Part shown: piece by piece, positions 58,360 to 64,000 of the stretch | Numbering within the stretch: position 1 is the first letter of the stretch | Layout: each line of letters starts with the position of its first letter | Assembly: GCA_015832175.1 (NCBI GenBank) | Contig: WJXW01000002.1 | Span: 992,001 to 1,056,000, forward strand | Direction of reading: 5' to 3' | Source: Paraphaeosphaeria minitans | Lineage: Eukaryota > Ascomycota > Dothideomycetes > Pleosporales > Didymosphaeriaceae | DNA: 64,000 bases | Position numbers and translations under genes: made by a program | Notes under the pieces: generated by a model | Told to the model about the DNA's origin: nothing | Database searches by the model: none | The model's input: only the letters and a program-made list of their open reading frames with translations

Positions 58360-59099
58360 GGTGATTATGTGTCGAAACGGGAATCTTTAAAGAGTGGGTG
58401 GGTAAATTGGTTGTGACAGCCCGGCTGTAATGATGTGTAATGAGAGTATAGAAACAGGAGCAGCGTCGAGCTGGTAATATGAAATTATGGGCTCTGAAGA
58501 AGAAGTGTAAATGATAGAATGAATGGTACATCAGTCCTTCTCGAGGTCTTTAAATCATTGCGAGCGCACGATATCGCGCATCGCCAATGCTCCGTATTTG
58601 CTCAACCTAACTCCTGACCCACTGAGTCGTCCGCAAACTGTTCGCTAAATGTTTTCCAGGCAGCCAGGCCGCAATAATGAGCGCTTCCCGAGAGATTCCA
58701 GCGGTTAGCAGACTAGCGGCAGCAGTTGCAGACGTCTCGTGTGTCGGAGTAGCAATGGTAGGGGTGCTTGGCTGTGGTTACGAGTGCGATTGAAACCATT
58801 TCTAGGGTAAGCGGCAAGGGAAGGAGAGTTCGTGTTCTCGTGAAGGCGGGTAGGACGGCTTGACAGGCTACCTGGGTTCGACTTGGCGTGTCTCGACAGG
58901 GGTGGAGCGTCTCGAAACAGTAGCAAACACTTGGCAGGAGCCTCAGGTGCACAGTGCGCTTAGGCCAAGCGTTTGGGACAAGATTCCTTGTCTGAAGGGG
59001 AAGCATGTTTCCCTGGTGTGCCTCCGAGCATTGGCGGAGTTTTAGGACCGTAGAACGGAGCTGACCTTCTCGACATAATACATCGATGACCACGAGCGA
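58360..59099. other. 0.7-kb intergenic region
   Basis: It holds the promoter side of the secreted-protein gene and the 3' side of the HET gene. Nothing else is supported; both strands have only short overlapping frames. Confidence 0.5.
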
Positions 59100-61367
59100 T
59101 CACATCATCGTAACTGTCGTAAAGATAGGCTCCGCGTCCGCCCATGCTTGCGGATACATCTGACCCACCGCCATCCGTTCAACGAGTCCGTCGTACTCTT
59201 CAGACTCCTTGACCAGCATAATGTTCAAACAGCAGGTGCACTCCTTCTCCGAATTAGGCCAGTGTCCAGTGTTGTAGTCCATCCCAGGGATATTCTCAAG
59301 CCAGTTGTGCTGTTTCTTCATGCTCACGGTGATGAGAAAATACCGTTGTTCTTCGTTGTGCGGCGACGAGAGAGGCGGGTCGAACTCGGGCGGATTGAAC
59401 AGAAAGCCGCACCTCCTATCATCTCGGTCGTGTATACCCATGAGCCTCACGCCAATGTGCGGCGTTGACCGGCGGTGCACGTAAGATATCCAGCTGGAAC
59501 AGGAAAAGTTTGACATGGTGCACACGGACGTGCGAAATCGGTATAAGTTTAGGTGGCGAACCTGAGGATATTGATTGTCTCCGTTGTTGTTGTTGTTGAA
59601 ATGAGGCTCTGCCCGTGCTAGGTCCAACAGTTGTGAGCAGAACGGCTGGGTGCAGAAAGTCACAGGTTCGTAGCGGTCGGCACCGTAGGTATGCTCCGCC
59701 TCGAGGGAGTGAAAAACATCCATACCGGCTGGTTTGTAGCGATGGGACCATCTTAGAGTGACTGTACGAAAGCTGGCGTTTCGCCCGAATTTTAGGGATG
59801 CGTATGTAATGGCTCCTCGCCATCCTGTCCATGACCAAGAAGGGTAGATGGTCGCTTCAGAGTCAAGTATGCGTGGCCGACGGATTGCATTTCTTTTGAC
59901 TGAGAACCAGAGTAATGCATTCGGAGATGTGATATCCATGGTAGGGTCGCCCTGAGGCCGATATCCCATCTCTTTCATACGTTCAAGTGCGCCCGAGAAA
60001 GCATCTATAATGTCTTCATCGTACGAGAGCGTTCTCTTCGTGTAGTTTTCAACCGCGCTGAAGAAAGCATTCTCGGACCTCCACCAATCAGGCATGAGTC
60101 CCAGCTCCAACTCCAGTTCCTGGTTTGATGGGATCTCTGCCTGTCGGTCAATGCTTTCTGCATGAAAGCTTCTCGAACAACATCGGTAGAAAAGTTGACA
60201 CTCGGACACGAACAAACACTTCTTCGAAACGAATGTTTCTTGATATGTCCAAGCCCGGGTATAATGCGCGGATCCTCGGATTGCGCGTTCTAGAGAAGGC
60301 AGTCCAGCATAGAAAACTCCCTCATCGAGGGGGCATGTGATCGGATGTCTGACGCGAGTGTCGGCGTCCAGGCCTGGCAGACCAGCATGTGCGCTGTTCC
60401 CCGCTAAAGAGACTATGGTCATACAGGCCCGTCCGTAAATTTGATCCATGATCTGCAATTGATTATGCTTCACTTGATTGTCTTGAACAATGCAAAGGGC
60501 ATCAATCCATAGATACGTTCCGCCAATAAGACTCACAAGTTTCATTGCATCAAGAAAGGTCTTCGGTAAGTTCACGCCTGGTGCCGCCAGCCCGCCCGGA
60601 AACAATAGGGACTTAATGTTGCTGTTCGTTGTCTTGAAGAAACGGGTTGGACCCCAAACGTAGCTTAGCGCGAAGTATGGTGCCATCTTGCCCTGGGGTA
60701 GTAATGAGGATTGTACAAGCATCTTTTTGCGAACGTCGATCAAAAGGATCCTATGCACCTGCTGGCTACGGCTGTTGTCACCAGCGCTTCCTCCCGGAAA
60801 ATGCCCGTGGCTATCGCACTCGTCGATCCAAGACCTCAACAAGGGTATGTTGATTTGATTGGGAATATCGAAAGTAATTGTAGGTGTGGGACATGCGCGG
60901 CGGCGACGGTAAGCTTCATTGCTTTCAAAGCTTATCCAGATAGCTGAGTTGTGGACCCAATCTTCTATGAGGTAAAGCTCCAGGAACAGAGGTGAGTGAC
61001 CACTCACACGCTCATCCAGAACAGTTGCATCGCTTTTAAGAAGTGATCTGATGCCTTTCCCTTCGTATTGCAGGATAGCATACCAGCCATTGTGACGAGG
61101 CGTTCCCTCGGAGCGCAAGGCGATGCTGATCAGTTTGCAGCACGGGCAATCATCCGACATGTTTTCTACATCTGGACGATCGAAATATCCGTGCCATATG
61201 GCCCAACAGCTAAAGCATAACTGGGTGTTTTCTTGCTTCCAGTGCCACATTTCCCAAGCGTTCTGAGGTACCTTGACTAGTCGAGCGACGGACCACTTAT
61301 CCTTATTTCTTTCGCTATAGCCATTAGACATACCGTGCGATGTTGTCGCTGATGGAGGAGAACCCAA
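59100..61367 (-). CDS. HET (heterokaryon incompatibility) domain protein
   Basis: This is a single exon of 755 residues. The HET domain is marked by YFALSYVWGP (residues 231-240), LWIDALCIVQDN (286-297), MDQIYGRACMTIVSLAG (307-323) and RAWTYQE (371-377), in the order known for PF06985. Upstream are CFSC (51-54) and CPCC (74-77), two cysteine pairs that could bind a metal. The long C-terminal part (from about 420) has no recognised domain and may be the recognition part. HET proteins take part in non-self recognition and programmed cell death between unlike strains, and many members have no proven allele specificity. The start was taken at the first ATG in frame; a second Met lies at residue 13. 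Confidence 0.9.
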   Translation of the reverse strand: MGSPPSATTSHGMSNGYSERNKDKWSVARLVKVPQNAWEMWHWKQENTQLCFSCWAIWHGYFDRPDVENMSDDCPCCKLISIALRSEGTPRHNGWYAILQYEGKGIRSLLKSDATVLDERVSGHSPLFLELYLIEDWVHNSAIWISFESNEAYRRRRACPTPTITFDIPNQINIPLLRSWIDECDSHGHFPGGSAGDNSRSQQVHRILLIDVRKKMLVQSSLLPQGKMAPYFALSYVWGPTRFFKTTNSNIKSLLFPGGLAAPGVNLPKTFLDAMKLVSLIGGTYLWIDALCIVQDNQVKHNQLQIMDQIYGRACMTIVSLAGNSAHAGLPGLDADTRVRHPITCPLDEGVFYAGLPSLERAIRGSAHYTRAWTYQETFVSKKCLFVSECQLFYRCCSRSFHAESIDRQAEIPSNQELELELGLMPDWWRSENAFFSAVENYTKRTLSYDEDIIDAFSGALERMKEMGYRPQGDPTMDITSPNALLWFSVKRNAIRRPRILDSEATIYPSWSWTGWRGAITYASLKFGRNASFRTVTLRWSHRYKPAGMDVFHSLEAEHTYGADRYEPVTFCTQPFCSQLLDLARAEPHFNNNNNGDNQYPQVRHLNLYRFRTSVCTMSNFSCSSWISYVHRRSTPHIGVRLMGIHDRDDRRCGFLFNPPEFDPPLSSPHNEEQRYFLITVSMKKQHNWLENIPGMDYNTGHWPNSEKECTCCLNIMLVKESEEYDGLVERMAVGQMYPQAWADAEPIFTTVTMM

Positions 61368-61579
61368 GAAGTAAGATATTCATCATGGACGGTAGGCTGC
61401 TGCAGCTGAAAGTGACCTGAACGAGGCTGGGAACACGAACGCTAACGATTTTTGGCACAGTGCAGATGACGAAAGCCTTCGAGGCAGTTCGGTCAATCTT
61501 TTTGAAGAAGAAAATGGGCCACCGTGGAGCCACTCGATTGGTAGTGGGGATATGTACAGCGTCGCATTTGGGTCGTGAG

Positions 61580-62483
61580 TTAAAGCTTCGCCTTGACGGG
61601 GGCGAAAGTCGAGCCTGACGCACCACCAAGCGCCTCGACGACCTCATCAACCTTCTCGAGGGCCCATATGCAGCCTTCGTCGCTCACCAGCCACTTGATG
61701 CCCTCCTCCTCTCCTGCCTCGGGCTCGGACTTCCACGAGCCGTCATCCCACGCTTTACGCAGGCCAAAGACATGGCTCAGTACCTGGGGCCCTACGCCTT
61801 GCTGTGCGCGCAGGCAAGAGATGGCGCACAAGCTGGTTGTAACCCGGCCGATGTCGGCACCAGTTGACCGCTCTGGGTCGCTGAACAGCGCGCCGTACTC
61901 GCTGCTGATGATGAAGACCGGCAGATCGGGATGTGCGTCGGCGAGCTTGTTCTCGAGTTTAGCAGCCAGAGGGCGGTATATTGAGTTCCACAATGCTCTG
62001 CCGCGCGAGTTTATCGAATCGACATTGGACTGCGTAGGAAGGCGGGAAGGCTTGGTATTCAGTGATGCGACGACGGATGACGGGAGCTCGGCACGGAAGG
62101 CATTGAGCATGTTTATCGTGCGGGGAACCTGAGGCTCGTTGTCAGCAACCTCGATATATTGGACGAAGGAGTGACCGTACGCCATTGAAGCCAATGCACT
62201 TCAGCCCAACCTCGCGCATCAACTCTGCTATCTCCACGGCGTCCTTTTCAGGCTGGTTTTCGCTCGCCGACTTGTACAGCGCCACCATTGACTCCGGCGA
62301 GTTCATCGTCATTGTTGTCGCAGTAGACAGGGCGAGCCATGAGGGGCGGCCCAGCTTGTGCGCCGTCGCTTCTTCTTCTATCTTCTTGTATATCGACTGG
62401 ATTTGTCTCGGTGCTGGAACCGGGCCGGGGCGAGCGTGCGACGCGTTGATGAGCGCTTTCACGCCTGCTCCTAGTTTGGACAT
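61580..62483 (-). CDS. AhpD/carboxymuconolactone-decarboxylase-like protein, 2 exons
   Basis: Exon 1 is 62,483-62,181 (101 codons) and exon 2 is 62,128-61,580, with a 52-bp intron (GTACGG...GTTGCTGAC...CCTCAG), giving 283 residues. Splicing joins [15 protein letters not shown] to [15 protein letters not shown], a pattern I know from a fungal family annotated as AhpD-like or hypothetical. The rest carries [21 protein letters not shown] and [20 protein letters not shown]. The CxxC pair of true AhpD peroxidases is absent and only one Cys lies at that place, so peroxidase activity is doubtful. It lacks a signal peptide. An open frame continues upstream of the chosen ATG without a better start. 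Confidence 0.65.
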
Positions 62484-63304
62484 TGCGGGTAGGTTTGGAA
62501 CGGGGACGAAGCTGATTCGTGAAGAGTGTAGGCCACACACGTCGTGACTGTGATCTAAGAATGGGGAGGATGCGCGTATCTAGGTGCAGGAAATTTTTTG
62601 ACACAGTGAAGACTACAATGGTAGCTCAAGTGCGGTGCGACGAAAGCTCACCACGATGCAATCCACATCCCGAGGTCGGACCTACAATTGCTTCCGAGGC
62701 TAGCACCGCGCTGATACTTAGCGGTCGAATCTTCTTGAGACGACATGTGCAAATGTTTGCGAGCTCCATAGAGCTCACACAATGAATATGGAGTTTTGGA
62801 ATGCACGCTGGCGGTTCTCGTCGACCGCGCCGATGATAGGTACATGCAGGCGTCGACTCTCACACCGATCTCAAACTCGCAACCACACCCGTTTAAGGCA
62901 ACCCGAAGCGTTCGCTCGCTCGATTGCGCAGGCAGGTTGTCGGAGAACATCGAAGAACGCCAGTTTGTGATCTCGTATAAACACTGTGCAGTTTGACTGC
63001 TTCGACCTCTCAGCATCGAGGCTGAGCTCACGGAAAACGCCCACCATGCGCCGAGAGCGGGAAGCTCCCCTCGCGGCTTACTGCAAAATACCCGGCGTCT
63101 TCTCACCCAACGATGAACGCAAAATGAGGCGTACCTAAATGATGAATGTCAGCTGGATAGGTAGCATGTCAAGACCGATGCTCTTACTTTTCCGAGGTGC
63201 CGTGGAAGCAGCCCCTCCATTGCCCAGCAGCAGGCGCCACGAGCCGAGGAATGCGATGCATATGAGCACGTCGTTGTGTTCCATTCCCCAGCTCAGCAAT
63301 CGAC
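62484..63304. other. 0.8-kb intergenic region
   Basis: This is the divergent promoter region between the AhpD-like gene and the GMC gene. Open frames at about 62.65-63.1 kb lie on both strands without family motifs. CATATGAGCACG and CCCCAGCTCAGCAATC directly precede the GMC start. Confidence 0.5.
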
Positions 63305-64000
63305 ATGACTTTTCAATCGTTGTGGAACGCGTTCGCTGTTACGGTGCTATTGGGGTGTGCAATGTTGAAGTCTGTTGATGCGTCGCCTACCTTGTCCAGA
63401 CGTGCACAAGTCAAATACTCTGCCGCAGAATTGCACGATTTGTATGACTATGTTATCGTCGGAGGTGGTACATCGGGTCTCGTCGTTGCGAATCGCTTGA
63501 GCGAGGATCGGTCCAGTGAGCTTATGAATGTCTGCCACCCCAAGCTCATTGACTGATGGGACACCTGCAGAAACAGTACTGGTCATTGAAATTGGATACA
63601 TCGCGGACGAATCCTGTATCTGGATGCCATCCAGCACTGTCGTCACCAACATCGCCTGTCTGAAACACCGTTTTAACAGTGGGTCTTCTCATCTCGCGAA
63701 GTGACCGTCATTAGCTGACGCGAAAACTGTGAAGTATCTAGTGCGCCTCAAACGGAGATAATCAATCAAGCCATATACGGATATGCCATTGGCGCTGTTG
63801 TGGGTGGCAGCTCCGCTGTGAACGGCATGGTATTCGATCGAGGCTCCAAAGCAGACTACAATGCATGGGAAGAGTTAGGCAGTCAAGGATGGGGCTGGGA
63901 CGGCTTGTTGCCGTACTTCAAGAAAAGCGTCAATTTCACGGCACCCAGCGTAGAAGATGCTAAAAAGTTTGGATATACGTGGGACGATAGCGCTTGGGGT
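63305..64000 (+). CDS. secreted GMC oxidoreductase, 5' part (cut by window end)
   Basis: GMC flavoenzymes (glucose, aryl-alcohol or choline oxidases and dehydrogenases) oxidise alcohols. Exons here are 63,305-63,515, 63,571-63,678 and 63,735 to the edge, with introns of 55 and 56 bp (GTGAGC...CTGCAG; GTGGGT...GTGAAG). The frame stays open to the last base. The start carries a signal peptide (MTFQSLWNAFAVTVLLGC...). The FAD-binding motif is DYVIVGGGTSGLVVANRL, then TVLVIEIGY, where family members usually have EAG. Next come GAVVGGSSAVNGMVFDRGS (PROSITE-type GMC signature) and WGWDGLLPYFKKS. The catalytic His pair lies beyond the window. Confidence 0.88.

Noticed and set aside
38028..64000. Secondary-metabolite gene cluster (CmcJ remnant, BBE-like oxidase, GMC oxidoreductase)
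   Set aside because: The three are 16-25 kb apart, separated by housekeeping genes, and no backbone synthase, transporter or cluster regulator is present.

Overview
The window is nuclear DNA of a filamentous ascomycete (Pezizomycotina). Evidence: short introns of about 45-140 bp with GT/AG ends and a CTAAC/CTGAC-like branch site, a HET-domain protein, fungal-type RAS1, and a long AT-rich block of retrotransposons riddled with C-to-T/G-to-A changes typical of repeat-induced point mutation (RIP). A Dothideomycete is plausible from the two-speed layout, but this is inference.

Region 1 (1 to about 38,178) is a nested retrotransposon graveyard. From left to right: a plus-strand Ty1/Copia pol (1-3,866); an unassigned AT-rich stretch; a Copia gag fragment; a plus-strand Ty3/Gypsy element cut off at 9,765; a minus-strand Gypsy copy with mismatched LTRs (9,766-15,463); a minus-strand Copia copy between 1.2-1.4 kb direct repeats (15,464-24,053), itself hit by a Gypsy solo LTR with a 5-bp target-site duplication; and a tandem Gypsy dimer with three LTRs (24,613-37,170), flanked as a unit by the perfect 5-bp duplication GCCTC and lying inside an older, oppositely oriented LTR. 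A last Copia fragment ends in a 151-bp LTR (38,028-38,178). That LTR abuts the 3' remnant of a CmcJ/NvfI-like oxygenase gene, so the boundary between the AT-rich block and the gene-rich DNA is a transposon end.

Region 2 (38,179-64,000) has normal base composition and genes on both strands. These are a mitochondrial-type rhomboid protease, an unknown gene or remnant, U2 snRNP A', RAS1, a MoCF/CinA-like protein divergent from a glia-maturation-factor/ADF-H protein, a zincin metallopeptidase split by one in-frame TAG, a small membrane protein with an acidic tail, a secreted BBE-like FAD oxidase, a small secreted protein with a Kex2-like site and acidic tail, a HET-domain protein, an AhpD-superfamily-like protein and the 5' part of a GMC oxidoreductase that runs off the window. 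Exon structures were worked out by hand from splice signals and reading-frame continuity.

The genes do not form an obvious pathway: housekeeping genes (splicing, signalling, actin, mitochondrial proteolysis) lie between about 38.8 and 49.4 kb, and lineage-variable secreted or self-recognition genes between about 50.8 and 64 kb. No RNA gene, CRISPR array or biosynthetic backbone gene was seen. The points most worth a second look are the three-LTR Gypsy array with its shared duplication, an antisense accessory reading frame conserved in two Gypsy copies, LTR subfamilies with swapped U3 parts, the zincin with a RIP-compatible stop codon, and a (GGGTTGT)n quadruplex-type repeat in a long intergenic region.
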